From Delftia sp. PS-11 (GTDB taxonomy: Bacteria; Pseudomonadota; Gammaproteobacteria; Burkholderiales; Burkholderiaceae_C), in assembly GCF_029870285.1 (NCBI RefSeq), contig NZ_JACSYA010000019.1:1-64000 (forward strand): DNA of 64,000 nt. Reading direction: 5' to 3'. Positions 24,891 through 33,971 of this stretch are shown here, in pieces. The notes beneath the pieces are model-generated. The model saw only the letters and a program-made list of their open reading frames with translations. It did not search any database and had not been told where the DNA came from. Every line of letters begins with the position of its first letter. Position 1 is the stretch's first letter. The translations under genes and the position numbers were made by a program.

Positions 24891-25865
24891 GTGACGACAC
24901 GCTTTTACCGGCGGCTGGCCCTCTTCGCTGCGGCGGGGCTGCTTTGCGCTGCCCCACTGGTCCATGCAGCCTGGCCCGACAAGCCCATCACCCTTGTCGT
25001 GCCGTTCCCGCCCGGCGGCCCCACCGACATGGTGGCCCGCGTGCTGGCGCAGACCGTGGGCGAGCAATTGGGCCAGCCGGTGGTCGTGGACAACCGGCCC
25101 GGCGCCAATGGCAACATCGGCAATGCCTTGGTCGCCAAGGCTGCGCCGGATGGCTACACCGTGCTCTACAACACCTCGTCCGTGGCATTGAGCCCTGCGC
25201 TCTACAAGAAGCTGAGCTACGACGTGCGCAGGGACCTGGCGCCGGTGGCGCTCACAGCGGTGGTGCCGCTGGGCCTGGTGGTCCACCCCGCGCTGCCCGT
25301 GCGCACCGTGGCCGAGCTGGTGGACTACGGCAGAAAAAACCCCGGCCAGTTAACCTATGGCTCGGCGGGCAACGGCAATGTCACGCATCTGGCGGCATTC
25401 CAGGTCCTGCAGCACTTTGGCATCGAAGCCAGCCATGCGCCCTACAAGGGCAGCGCGCAGGCAGATGTCGATCTGGTTGCCGGCCAGATCCAGCTCATGA
25501 CCGACACCATCAACTCCATCGCCCCCTTCATCAGGGATGGCCGGCTGCGCCTGCTGGCGGTGTCCGCCGCACAGCGCCTGCCCAATTTTCCGCAGGCCCC
25601 CACGCTGAGCGAGAGCGGCATGGCCAGTTTCGAGGCCGGCGCATGGCAGGGCGTGATGGTCCCCGCCAGGACGCCGCAAGCCGTCATCGACCGGATCAAC
25701 CAGGCATTCCTGCACGCGCTCAAGGACCCGGCCGTGCTCGAAAAGCTGCGCGTGCAGGGCACGGAGCCTCTGGGCTCCAGCCCGGCAGAGTACGGCGCCT
25801 ATATTGACAAGGAGCTGGCGCGCTGGGCGTCGGTGGTCAAGAGCACCGGCGTATCGCTGGACTGA
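24891..25865 (+). CDS. Bug/TctC-family periplasmic binding protein
   Basis: A 324-residue periplasmic binding protein. The GTG at 24891 is chosen because AAGGAGAC lies just upstream and a proper signal peptide follows (TTRFYRRLALFAAAGLLCAA, cleaved after VHA). Family motifs are ITLVVPFPPGGPTDMVAR, VVVDNRPGANGNIG and GYTVLYNTSS. It lies between the MaoC-like gene and the first acyl-CoA dehydrogenase gene, so it probably scavenges the substrate of this operon. No TctA/TctB subunits are nearby. Confidence 0.93.
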   Translation: MTTRFYRRLALFAAAGLLCAAPLVHAAWPDKPITLVVPFPPGGPTDMVARVLAQTVGEQLGQPVVVDNRPGANGNIGNALVAKAAPDGYTVLYNTSSVALSPALYKKLSYDVRRDLAPVALTAVVPLGLVVHPALPVRTVAELVDYGRKNPGQLTYGSAGNGNVTHLAAFQVLQHFGIEASHAPYKGSAQADVDLVAGQIQLMTDTINSIAPFIRDGRLRLLAVSAAQRLPNFPQAPTLSESGMASFEAGAWQGVMVPARTPQAVIDRINQAFLHALKDPAVLEKLRVQGTEPLGSSPAEYGAYIDKELARWASVVKSTGVSLD

Positions 25866-25874
25866 GGAGCCCAC

Positions 25875-27032
25875 ATGTCTGTCCTGCATTCGCTGGCGCT
25901 CACGCGCATCCCGCCCGAGGACGAGGCATTGCGCGCCGAGGTGCGCGCCTTCCTCGCCGAGGCCATCAGGGACCTGCCACCCCACGTGCGCGCCCGCTCC
26001 TGGGGTGGCTACAGCACGTCGCTGAGCCGCCAGCTTGGTGCCAAAGGCTGGATCGGCATCACCCTGCCGCGTGAATACGGCGGCGGTGGGCGCAGCGCCT
26101 TCGCGCGCTATGTGCTGGCCGAAGAATTTCTGGCCTGCGGCGCGCCCGTGGGCTCGCACTGGATCGCCGACCGCCAAAGCGGCCCGCTCATCCTCAAGTA
26201 CGGGACCGAGGCGCAAAAGCGCTGGTACCTGCCCCGCATCTGCCGGGGCGAGGCGTTCTTTTGCATCGGCATGAGCGAGCCCGGCGCCGGCTCGGACCTG
26301 GCCAGCGTGCGCACGCGCGCCGTACCTGCCGCAGAAGGCTTCGTGCTCAACGGCCAGAAAATCTGGACCACCAATGCGCACCACTGCCACTACATGATCG
26401 CCCTGGTGCGCACCTCGGGCACGGCGCAGGACCGGCACAAGGGCTTGTCGCAGGTCATCGTCGATCTGTCGCTGCCCGGTGTCACCGTGCGCCCCATCGA
26501 AGACCTGTCGGGCGACAGCCACTTTTGCGAAGTGTTCTTCGACAACGTGGCGCTGGGTGCCGATGCGCTCATCGGCGCAGAAGGCCAGGGCTGGGAACAG
26601 GTCACGGCCGAGCTGGCTTTCGAGCGCAGCGGGCCAGAGAGGCTGTTTTCCAGCATTGTGCTGTTCGACCAGTGGCTGGCCTGCGTGCGCACGCCCAAAT
26701 GGCGCAGCGCATCCGCGCAGCGGCTCGCAGGCAAGGTGCTCACGCAGCTTGCGCCGCTGCGCGCCATGTCGGTAGCAGTCCAGGAAAAGCTCACACGCGG
26801 GGAGAGCCCCATCGTCGAAGCGGCGCTCGTCAAGGAGCTGGGCACCACGCTGGAGCAGTTCATCCCTGCGGCCATCGCCGATGACCTGTTCGCCCGCGAT
26901 GCCGAGGATATACCGGTGGAACTGCTGATGACCCTGAAATACGTGACCGAGGCATCGCCCTCGTTCTCGCTGCGCGGCGGCACGCGCGACATCCTGCGCG
27001 GCATGATCGCGCGCGGCCTGGGATTGCGCTGA
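25875..27032 (+). CDS. acyl-CoA dehydrogenase, first of an adjacent pair
   Basis: A 385-residue FAD enzyme with CIGMSEPGAGSDLAS at residues 130-144, KIWTTNA near 162-168 and the C-terminal FSLRGGTRDILRG. The position of the usual catalytic glutamate (YEGT) is Gly368. This group commonly pairs with a second, more divergent subunit, as in the alpha2beta2 acyl-CoA dehydrogenases of actinobacterial steroid breakdown. The gene directly downstream encodes just such a protein. GAGGAG precedes the ATG. Confidence 0.92.
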   Translation: MSVLHSLALTRIPPEDEALRAEVRAFLAEAIRDLPPHVRARSWGGYSTSLSRQLGAKGWIGITLPREYGGGGRSAFARYVLAEEFLACGAPVGSHWIADRQSGPLILKYGTEAQKRWYLPRICRGEAFFCIGMSEPGAGSDLASVRTRAVPAAEGFVLNGQKIWTTNAHHCHYMIALVRTSGTAQDRHKGLSQVIVDLSLPGVTVRPIEDLSGDSHFCEVFFDNVALGADALIGAEGQGWEQVTAELAFERSGPERLFSSIVLFDQWLACVRTPKWRSASAQRLAGKVLTQLAPLRAMSVAVQEKLTRGESPIVEAALVKELGTTLEQFIPAAIADDLFARDAEDIPVELLMTLKYVTEASPSFSLRGGTRDILRGMIARGLGLR

Positions 27033-27043
27033 AAGGAATGGGC

Positions 27044-28093
27044 ATGAACGACGATCTCTTTGCCGATGCGGCCCGCCAGGCGCTGGCCAGCCACTGCACG
27101 CCCGCCGCCGTGCGGGCCATTGAAGCGGGCGGCCCTGCCGCGCCCGAGACCGCTGCGCTGTGGACCCGGCTGGAAGCCACCGGCCTGGCCGATGGCCTGC
27201 TGCCCGAAGCCCAGGGCGGAGCCGCCCTTGGGCTGGCCCAGGCCTTCGGCGTGCTGGAGCAATGCGGCGCGCACGCCCTGCCCCTGCCGCTGGCAGACAC
27301 CATGCTGGCGCGCGCACTGCTGGCAGACGCTGACGCACAGTGGCCCGAAGGCATGGTGGCGCTTGCATGCGGCCTGCGGCTGGCCGATGGCGGCCTGCGC
27401 TGCGCCATGGTGCGCGGCGGCGCAGTGGCCGCATCGGTGCTGGTGCAGACCGATGGCGCATGGCGGCTGTTGCCGGTCAACGGCGCGCAGGCAGCGCCCC
27501 AGGCACTCGCGCTGGATGCGGCATTCACCTGGACGGCCGCGCAACTGCAGGCCGCGCCCTGCATCAGCATGGACAAGGACACGGGCACAGATGCACGCAC
27601 GCTGCAGGCCGCCGTAGTGGCAGCGCAGATGGCCGGCGCCTTAATGACCGTGTTCCAGCGCACGCTGCAATATGCCAACGAGCGCCAGCAGTTTGGCCGC
27701 CCGATCGGCAAGTTCCAGGCCATTCAGCACCAGCTGGCGGTGATGAGCGAACATGTGTTCGCGGCACGCATGGCCGCGCAGATCGGCTGCAACAGCCATC
27801 GCGGCGAATGGCCGCATCGCCTGAAGGCTGCCACCGCCAAGGCGCGCTGCAGCGAAGCGGCGCTGGCTGTCGCGGACACCGCCCATGCCATCCATGGCGC
27901 CATCGGATTCACCCGGGAGCATGACCTGCAGCTGTTCACCCGCCGCCTGCACGCATGGCGGCAAACGGCAGGCAGCGAAGCCTACTGGCACGATGTGGCA
28001 GGCGAGGCGCTGCTGGCCCATGAAGGCTGCACGCTCGATATCGTGCGCCATATGACTGGCATGCCACAGAGCAGTCCCTGTTTGCAGGACTGA
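27044..28093 (+). CDS. acyl-CoA dehydrogenase-like protein, second of the pair
   Basis: A 349-residue, more divergent family member. It keeps the C-terminal four-helix domain (YANERQQFGRPIGKFQAIQH, IHGAIGFTREHDL) but the N-terminal and middle domains are shortened and the FAD-contacting motifs are weak. A glutamate in AGSEAYW lies near the canonical base position. The ATG at 27044 has AAGGA six bases upstream; ATG 27038 is in frame. It starts 11 bp after its partner, which favours a heteromeric enzyme. Confidence 0.88.
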   Translation: MNDDLFADAARQALASHCTPAAVRAIEAGGPAAPETAALWTRLEATGLADGLLPEAQGGAALGLAQAFGVLEQCGAHALPLPLADTMLARALLADADAQWPEGMVALACGLRLADGGLRCAMVRGGAVAASVLVQTDGAWRLLPVNGAQAAPQALALDAAFTWTAAQLQAAPCISMDKDTGTDARTLQAAVVAAQMAGALMTVFQRTLQYANERQQFGRPIGKFQAIQHQLAVMSEHVFAARMAAQIGCNSHRGEWPHRLKAATAKARCSEAALAVADTAHAIHGAIGFTREHDLQLFTRRLHAWRQTAGSEAYWHDVAGEALLAHEGCTLDIVRHMTGMPQSSPCLQD

Positions 28094-28114
28094 TGCCCTC
28101 GGCAGGAACACGTG

Positions 28115-28129
28115 CCTGACTGAGTCAGG
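28115..28129. promoter_or_regulatory. perfect 15-bp palindrome upstream of the LuxR gene
   Basis: CCTGACT-G-AGTCAGG has perfect 7-bp arms. It lies 22 bp after the acyl-CoA dehydrogenase stop and 117 bp before the LuxR start, and could be a regulator site or a small hairpin. Confidence 0.45.
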
Positions 28130-28246
28130 TCCGTATTTCGCAAACCCGCTTACCATGCGCCCTGCTGCATATCAGAAAACAACGACCCCAGCAGGAGACA
28201 TGCCCATGCCAGATGCCAGCCGTGCGCCACGCGCAGGAGCGGACGC

Positions 28247-29296
28247 GTGAACGCGCGGGACATCACGCCATCAGCCGCCAGCCCGGTGGATTTCGCAGCC
28301 TTGCGCGCGCTCAGCGCCAGCCTGTTGCAAATGGCCAGCCTCGCCCGCACCGTGCCGCCGCAAAGCTTGCTGCAGCAGGTGCTGGATCTTTTGCGAAACA
28401 CGCTGGTGGACTTCGATGCGGCATGGTGGGGCGAAGTGTCGGCAGGCCACAGCGGCACACCCCCGCGCAACTGGCTGCACGGCAGCATCGGACTGGCCAG
28501 GACGTTCGCAGCGGAGTGGAATGCGCTGTCCATGGCAGACCTGTTCGCCCGGCAATCCATGGACCGCCTGGGCGAGGTGCTGCGCGAAAGTGCCGACGAC
28601 GTACACGGGCTGGCAGCCAACACCGATCCGCCAGAGCTGGCCGCGTTCTGCCAGCGCCACGGGCTGTACCACTGCATGGCTGTCACAGTCGCCATGCCAC
28701 GCAGCGGGCTGATGTTCTTCGTATGCCTGTACCGGGGTCCTGGTCAGCCGAATTTCACGGACACACAAGCGGCACTGTTCGGGGAATTCGTGCCCCACCT
28801 GCTGGGACACTGGCAGCACCGGCTGGAGCAGTTGCAGACCGCTCCAGCGCTGGATGGCCCCTGGGACAGCTACGCGCTGGCAGCAGCCGATGGGGTCCTG
28901 CTGTTTGTGGGCCTGCGCGTGGGCCAGGCACTGGCGGCAGCGTTCCCCGGCTGGTCTGGCACATCCCTTCCGCCCGCCCTGCTGGCTGCCGTTCCTGCCA
29001 CCTTGCCCGCCAGCCTGCCGCTGGGCGGCAGCGGCAGCAAGGCATGCCGCCTGCGCCTGTCAGCCTGCGGGCCTCTGATGGCGATCAGCATGCCATCGGC
29101 CCAGGCCGGCCATCAGCCGCTGGCCCCGCGCGAACTGAGCGCGGCCACGCTGTATGCGCATGGCCAGTCTTACAAGGACATTGCATCCACCCTGGGCCTG
29201 TCACCCGCCACGGTGCGCACCTATCTGCGCAGCGCCTACGCGCAGCTGGGCGTAAGGAACAAAGTGGAGCTGATCGCCGCGCTGCGCCGCCAGTAA
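28247..29296 (+). CDS. LuxR-family transcriptional regulator
   Basis: A 349-residue protein with a C-terminal LuxR-type helix-turn-helix (LAPRELSAATLYAHGQSYKD, then IASTLGLSPATVRTYLRSAY). The N-terminal 270 residues show no receiver phosphorylation site and no acyl-homoserine-lactone motif I can recognise; they may be a GAF/PAS-like sensor. It starts at GTG 28247, with AGGAG seven bases upstream. The reading frame beside it is open for over 900 codons but is a shadow. It lies upstream of the tannase-family gene on the same strand and probably controls it. Confidence 0.88.
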   Translation: MNARDITPSAASPVDFAALRALSASLLQMASLARTVPPQSLLQQVLDLLRNTLVDFDAAWWGEVSAGHSGTPPRNWLHGSIGLARTFAAEWNALSMADLFARQSMDRLGEVLRESADDVHGLAANTDPPELAAFCQRHGLYHCMAVTVAMPRSGLMFFVCLYRGPGQPNFTDTQAALFGEFVPHLLGHWQHRLEQLQTAPALDGPWDSYALAAADGVLLFVGLRVGQALAAAFPGWSGTSLPPALLAAVPATLPASLPLGGSGSKACRLRLSACGPLMAISMPSAQAGHQPLAPRELSAATLYAHGQSYKDIASTLGLSPATVRTYLRSAYAQLGVRNKVELIAALRRQ

Positions 29297-29330
29297 GCCA
29301 CGACAACTGCGGCTCGGTAGTTTCCCTTCT

Positions 29331-29348
29331 CCTCTGCATTTGCAGAGG
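29331..29348. promoter_or_regulatory. 8-bp inverted repeat in LuxR-tannase gap
   Basis: CCTCTGCA-TT-TGCAGAGG is perfect. With a second hairpin, CCGGAGC-N6-GCTCCGG at 29382-29401, it occupies the 134-bp gap between the LuxR gene and the tannase-family gene. Operator and attenuator roles are both possible. Confidence 0.45.
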
Positions 29349-29430
29349 CCGCAGCGCGCAGGCCTGTCCCTATCGTTGCGCCCGGAGCCCGAAAGCTCCG
29401 GATCCCAAGCAACAACAGGAGACGCATTCC

Positions 29431-31059
29431 ATGTTTTTCACCCCATCGTCCGCTGGCATGCCCGGTGGCCGCTCTCCCCTGCTCGCCGCCACCCTGGGCA
29501 CATTGACCGCCCTGGCGCTCACCGGCTGCGGTGGCGGCAGCAATGACAAAGTCTCCGCATCCAGCCAGCCCCTTGCCCAGGCCTGCCCCGGCTACCGCAC
29601 GGCCAGTCTGCCCCATGGTGCAACGATCACCCGCACGGAGCTGCGTGCAGCCGAGGGTCTGCTGCCCGAAGTGTGCATCGTGCGCGGAGAAATCGTCTCA
29701 TCGCCGCAATCCACCATCCATTGGGCGGTGGAGCTGCCCGCTGGCGGGACATGGAACGGCAAGACGCTGACGATCGGCGGCGGCGGCTTCGATGGCTTCA
29801 TCCCGACTGATGACCCCTGGTACCAGCACATCATCGGCCCCTCGGCCCACAGCTACGTGAAGATGAGTTCCGACTCGGGCCATTTGGCGCCCGGCTTTGC
29901 CTGGGGCGCCAGCGATGTGGCGCTGCGCAATCACGCCTTCGACGCCAACCACTTCGTGCTGGAGGTGGGCACTGCCATTGCCACCGACTTCTATGGCAAG
30001 CGCCCCGCGCGCCGCTACCACCTGGGCCACTCCAACGGCGGGCGTTCCGCCCTGGCAGCCACGCAGAACTATCCCAAGGACTACGACGGCGTGATCGCCA
30101 TGGAGCCTGCGATCAGCCAGCAGGCGCACCAGATCAACCTGGGGCCTACACTGCTGCGCCACGCTTTCTCGAAACCCGAGAACTGGCTCAGCCCTGCCAA
30201 GATCGCCCTGTACGCCAAGGCCGAGGCCCAGGCCTGCGATGGCCTGGATGGACTCAAGGACGGCATCATCGGCAATGTGGCCGCCTGCAACTATGTTCCC
30301 ACGGACCTGCTGTGCACCGGCGCCGACAATGACAATTGCCTGACTGCCGGCCAGATCGAGTCGATACGCCTGATCTACGCGCCAAAGGACGTGCCGGTGA
30401 CCGTATCGCAAGGCGCGCGCGGCTACCCTGGTTATGGCCGTGGCGGCGCGGCCACCTCGGACTGGGAGTCCTACGTGTTCGGCACAAGCTTCGCAGCACG
30501 TGATTCGTTCAACTACATGGCCGCACAGGCCGCCGCGCGCCTGGTGGAAGGCAACCCCAATGCAGACTTGCTGGCCCACGATCCTACGCAGTACCAGGCC
30601 CAGTACCTGCGTCTGGCCAACATGATCGATGCGAACAATCCCGATATCTCTGCCTTTGCCGACAACGGCGGCAAGCTGCTGATCTGGTACGGCATGGGCG
30701 ATGCCTGCGTGTCGGTCTACCGCACCGCAGAGTACCTGGACAGCGTTCGCCAGCGCCTGGGCGCCAGCAAGGTGCAGGGCTTTGCGCGCATGCTCAGCTC
30801 GCCCTCCATCGGCCACAACCTCGACGGCCCTGGCACCGACCCGGTCAGCATCGACCTGCTGGCCGCCATGGACGCCTGGGTAGAGCGCGGCACCACACCC
30901 GACAAGCTGGTAGCCACCCGCTACGAGCCCGCCACAGCAGGAGCGAGCCAGCGGCGTGCAGTGCTGCAGCGGCCCGTGTGCGAGTATCCGAAGTTCCCGC
31001 GCTACGACGGCCGGGGCGACCCGGCCAAGGCGGAGAGCTTCAGCTGCTCTGCGGTGTGA
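29431..31059 (+). CDS. tannase/feruloyl-esterase family lipoprotein
   Basis: A 542-residue secreted ester hydrolase. The signal peptide ends in a lipobox (LALTGC, Cys33), so the protein is probably membrane-anchored. The alpha/beta-hydrolase triad is readable: Ser201 in GHSNGG, Asp424 in GMGDACVS and His462 in IGHNLDGPG. Family members such as tannases and MHETase usually have cysteines next to the Ser and His (CS-D-HC). Here these are His200 and Asn463, so that disulfide is missing. It would release phenolic acids or similar carboxylates from esters. CAGGAGA precedes the ATG. Confidence 0.88.
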   Translation: MFFTPSSAGMPGGRSPLLAATLGTLTALALTGCGGGSNDKVSASSQPLAQACPGYRTASLPHGATITRTELRAAEGLLPEVCIVRGEIVSSPQSTIHWAVELPAGGTWNGKTLTIGGGGFDGFIPTDDPWYQHIIGPSAHSYVKMSSDSGHLAPGFAWGASDVALRNHAFDANHFVLEVGTAIATDFYGKRPARRYHLGHSNGGRSALAATQNYPKDYDGVIAMEPAISQQAHQINLGPTLLRHAFSKPENWLSPAKIALYAKAEAQACDGLDGLKDGIIGNVAACNYVPTDLLCTGADNDNCLTAGQIESIRLIYAPKDVPVTVSQGARGYPGYGRGGAATSDWESYVFGTSFAARDSFNYMAAQAAARLVEGNPNADLLAHDPTQYQAQYLRLANMIDANNPDISAFADNGGKLLIWYGMGDACVSVYRTAEYLDSVRQRLGASKVQGFARMLSSPSIGHNLDGPGTDPVSIDLLAAMDAWVERGTTPDKLVATRYEPATAGASQRRAVLQRPVCEYPKFPRYDGRGDPAKAESFSCSAV

Positions 31060-31070
31060 CAGTGCTGACA

Positions 31071-31100
31071 GGCCTGAGACGGCATGGTGCCGTCTGGGCC
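31071..31100. terminator. hairpin between convergent genes
   Basis: AGACGGCA-TGG-TGCCGTCT (31077-31095) is a perfect 8-bp stem, extended by GGCC on both sides. It lies between the stops of the tannase-family gene and rng and probably serves both, though no long T-run follows. Confidence 0.6.
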
Positions 31101-32588
31101 TTACAGCAAAACAATATCGTACTGTTCCTGCGCCATGCCGGTCTCGGCCTGCAGCGAGATGGGCTTGCCGATGAAATCGGACAGGCCGGCCAGATGCTGG
31201 TTTTCCTCATCCAGGAACATCTCCACCACCTTGGGCGAGGCCACGATGCGGAATTCGCGCGGATTGAACTGGCGGGCCTCGCGCAGGATCTCACGCAGAA
31301 TCTCGTAGCAGACGCTGCGCACAGTCTTGACATGGCCCTTGCCCTGGCAGACCGGGCAGGACTCGCACAGCATGTGGGCCAGGGATTCGCGGGTGCGCTT
31401 GCGCGTCATCTCCACCAGCCCCAGCTGCGAAAAGCCGCCTGCCATGGTCTTGACCCGGTCGCGCGCCAGCTGGCGCTTGAACTCGGACAGCACCTGGCTT
31501 TGGTGGTCATCGCGTACCATGTCGATGAAGTCCACGATGATGATGCCGCCCAGATTGCGCAGCCGCAGCTGGCGCGCAATCTGCTGCGCGGCCTCCAGGT
31601 TGGTCTTGAAGATGGTGTCGTCGAAGTTGCGCGCGCCCACATAGCCGCCAGTGTTGACGTCGATGGTGGTCAGCGCCTCGGTCTGGTCCACGATCAGATA
31701 GCCGCCCGACTTCAGGTCCACGCGGCGGCCCAGCGCGCGTGCGATCTCCTCATCGATCGCATACAGATCGAAGATGGGGCGCTCGCCACGGTAGTGTTGC
31801 AGCTTGGGCACGGCCGCTGGCATGTACTCCTGGCCAAAGGCCTTGAGCAAGGCAAACTGCTCCCTGGAGTCGATGCGTATGCTTTGCGTGTTCTCGCCCA
31901 CGAGGTCGCGCAGCACGCGCTGCAGCAGGTTCAGGTCCTGGTGCAGCAGCGACATGGGCGGCAGGCGCACGGCGGCTTCCTTGATGCGGCTCCAGGTCTT
32001 GCGCAGATAGCGGATGTCGTCGGCCAGCTCGGCATCGCTGGAATCCTCGCCATTGGTGCGCAGGATGAAGCCACCGCCGCCACCGGTCTCCTTGGTACCC
32101 ACCAGCGCCTGCAGGCGGGTGCGCAGCGCATCGCGTTCTCCCTGGGGAATCTTCTGCGAGATACCGATATGGTCATCCTGCGGCAGAAAGACCAGTAGCC
32201 GCCCTGCGATGCTGATCTGCGTGGACAGGCGCGCACCCTTGGTGCCGATGGGGTCCTTGATGACCTGGACCATGATGGTCTGGCCCTCGAAGACCTGCTT
32301 TTCGATGGGCAAGGGGGGCGCATCCTTGCGGGCGAACATGGGCGCTTCACCGCCCTCCTGGCGCTGCCAGACATCCGCCACATGCAGGAACGCTGCACGC
32401 TCCAGGCCGATGTCGATAAAGGCTGACTGCATGCCCGGTAGCACGCGCGAGACCCTGCCCAGATAGATGTTGCCGACCAGGCCCCGCTCCAGAGGACGCT
32501 CCATGTGCAGCTCCTGCACGGCGCCGCTCTCGATGATGGCTACGCGCGTTTCCTGGGGCGACCAGTTGATCAGAATGTCTTGCTGCAT
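31101..32588 (-). CDS. rng: ribonuclease G
   Basis: A 495-residue endoribonuclease of the RNase E/G family, acting in 16S rRNA 5' maturation and mRNA decay. An N-terminal S1 domain (VGNIYLGRVSRVLPGMQSAF) is followed by the RNase H-like part, the DNase I-like catalytic domain with aspartates in TIDVNTG and IVDFIDM, and the zinc-link CPVCQGKG. The length is that of RNase G, without an RNase E-type scaffold tail. It is the distal gene of the conserved block with maf, rlmH and rsfS. Confidence 0.96.
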   Translation of the reverse strand: MQQDILINWSPQETRVAIIESGAVQELHMERPLERGLVGNIYLGRVSRVLPGMQSAFIDIGLERAAFLHVADVWQRQEGGEAPMFARKDAPPLPIEKQVFEGQTIMVQVIKDPIGTKGARLSTQISIAGRLLVFLPQDDHIGISQKIPQGERDALRTRLQALVGTKETGGGGGFILRTNGEDSSDAELADDIRYLRKTWSRIKEAAVRLPPMSLLHQDLNLLQRVLRDLVGENTQSIRIDSREQFALLKAFGQEYMPAAVPKLQHYRGERPIFDLYAIDEEIARALGRRVDLKSGGYLIVDQTEALTTIDVNTGGYVGARNFDDTIFKTNLEAAQQIARQLRLRNLGGIIIVDFIDMVRDDHQSQVLSEFKRQLARDRVKTMAGGFSQLGLVEMTRKRTRESLAHMLCESCPVCQGKGHVKTVRSVCYEILREILREARQFNPREFRIVASPKVVEMFLDEENQHLAGLSDFIGKPISLQAETGMAQEQYDIVLL

Positions 32589-32758
32589 GAAGTGCCTGTC
32601 GTGTGGTTTGTCGTTTGAATGTCCGGGCCAGGGACTTCGCCAGCCGGTAGGCCATCGCGCGGCCCTGCTCTATTCTTGCCGCGCCATCTGTTTTCGTCAC
32701 CCGCCATCACATGCGGTCCGGCAGCGCGGCGCGCGGCTGCACGGCAATGGCGATGCGC

Positions 32759-33373
32759 CTAAAGCGCCCAGCCCATCCCGCGCAGCAGCGCCGCTGTCTC
32801 GAACAGCGGCAAACCCATGATGCCCGAATAGCTGCCAGAAATGGACTGCACATAAGCTGCAGCACGGCCCTGAATGCCGTAGGCACCCGCCTTGCCCATG
32901 GGCTCGCCCGACTCCACGTAAGCCGCAATCTGCTCAGTTGTCATGGGCGCAAAACGCACCTGGGATACCGACAGCGCAGCCAGCCGCCGGCCTTCATGCT
33001 CCATGGCTACGGCCGTCAACACCTCGTGCTCGCGCCCGGCCAGCAGGGCCAGCATGCGCCGCGCATCAGCAGCGTCCAGGGGCTTGCCCAGGATCTGGCC
33101 ATCCAGCGCCACCGTCGTGTCCGAGCACAGCACGGGCGCTGGCGCCAGCGCACGGCGCGCGAGGCGGGCCACAGCGGCATCAAGCTTGAGACCGGTGACA
33201 CGCTGCACATAATCGCGCGCGGGCTCTGCATCGACCACGGCCTCGATAGCCTCGGCATCTTCGGCCACATCGCCAGCGGCATTGGGCAGCAGCAGATGGT
33301 GCGCAACACCCAGCTGCTCAAGCAGCTGGCTGCGGCGGGGACTTTGGGAGGCGAGGTAGATGAAAGGCGGCAT
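32759..33373 (-). CDS. maf: Maf-family nucleotide pyrophosphatase
   Basis: A 204-residue Maf protein that hydrolyses non-canonical or modified nucleoside triphosphates, with a proposed link to septum formation. The signature [18 protein letters not shown] sits at the start, [16 protein letters not shown] holds the catalytic Asp, and [20 protein letters not shown] is conserved. ATG 33373 is preferred over an in-frame TTG at 33382; both have weak ribosome-binding sites. It lies between rng and rlmH as in many Burkholderiales. Confidence 0.94.
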   Translation of the reverse strand: MPPFIYLASQSPRRSQLLEQLGVAHHLLLPNAAGDVAEDAEAIEAVVDAEPARDYVQRVTGLKLDAAVARLARRALAPAPVLCSDTTVALDGQILGKPLDAADARRMLALLAGREHEVLTAVAMEHEGRRLAALSVSQVRFAPMTTEQIAAYVESGEPMGKAGAYGIQGRAAAYVQSISGSYSGIMGLPLFETAALLRGMGWAL

Positions 33374-33492
33374 GATTTTCAATAGGGTTCGCCCTCAGCC
33401 CTTTCATATCAAGCGCCAAAGGCTATCAAAATCATAGTATCACGAGATCCGGAAACCCGCGTGACGCGGCCGCCACAGCCAAGGCAGCAGGC
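33374..33492. other. maf-rlmH gap with genus-typical repeat-like sequence
   Basis: The gap contains AAGCGCCAAAGGCTATCAAAA followed by ATCATAGTATCACG. From memory, very similar GCTATCAAAA-type sequences are scattered between genes in Comamonadaceae genomes. No other copy is seen in this window. Confidence 0.35.
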
Positions 33493-33960
33493 CTATTCCC
33501 TGTGATAGGGATGGCCTGCGTTGACCGACCAGGCACGGTACAGCTGCTCGATCAGCAGCACGCGCACCATGGCATGGGGCAGCGTCATGTCGGACAGGCG
33601 GATGCGCTCGTGGGCCGACTGCTTGAAGGCCGGGTCCAGGCCATCCGGGCCGCCGATGATGAGGGCCACATCGTCGCCCTCCAGCTGCCAGCTCTGCAGG
33701 CGCTGCGCCAGGGCCTTGGTCGTCAGATTCGTGCCCCGCTCGTCCAGCACCACGATGCGCGTGCCGCGCGGTATGGCAGCCTCGATGCGCTTGCGCTCGG
33801 CCGCATACAGGGTCTCCACGGTCTTGGAGCCTCGCGGCTCGGTCTTGACCGCCTTGAGCTCCACCTTAAGCTCAGGCGGGAAACGCTTGGCGTAGTCGTC
33901 GTAGGCCGTCTGCGCCCAGTCAGGCACATGCTGGCCCACGGCCACGATCAACAGCTTCAT
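33493..33960 (-). CDS. rlmH: 23S rRNA pseudouridine-1915 N3-methyltransferase RlmH
   Basis: A 155-residue SPOUT methyltransferase that modifies pseudouridine 1915 of 23S rRNA in the assembled 70S ribosome. Typical landmarks are the [10 protein letters not shown] start, IVVLDERG, the [11 protein letters not shown]-adenosylmethionine loop, [20 protein letters not shown] and the C-terminal HPYHRE. It lies 11 bp downstream of rsfS on the same strand. Confidence 0.97.
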   Translation of the reverse strand: MKLLIVAVGQHVPDWAQTAYDDYAKRFPPELKVELKAVKTEPRGSKTVETLYAAERKRIEAAIPRGTRIVVLDERGTNLTTKALAQRLQSWQLEGDDVALIIGGPDGLDPAFKQSAHERIRLSDMTLPHAMVRVLLIEQLYRAWSVNAGHPYHRE

Positions 33961-33971
33961 GGGGCGTCAGC

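Noticed and set aside
25350..27461. Very long antisense open frames opposite the acyl-CoA genes
   Set aside because: They are Ala/Arg/Gly/Pro-rich shadows of GC-rich genes without motifs or ribosome-binding sites.
28213..31059. A 948-codon open frame spanning the LuxR and tannase-family genes
   Set aside because: The first 406 codons overlap the LuxR gene in another frame and have no family resemblance. The real gene starts at ATG 29431 with a ribosome-binding site and lipoprotein signal peptide.
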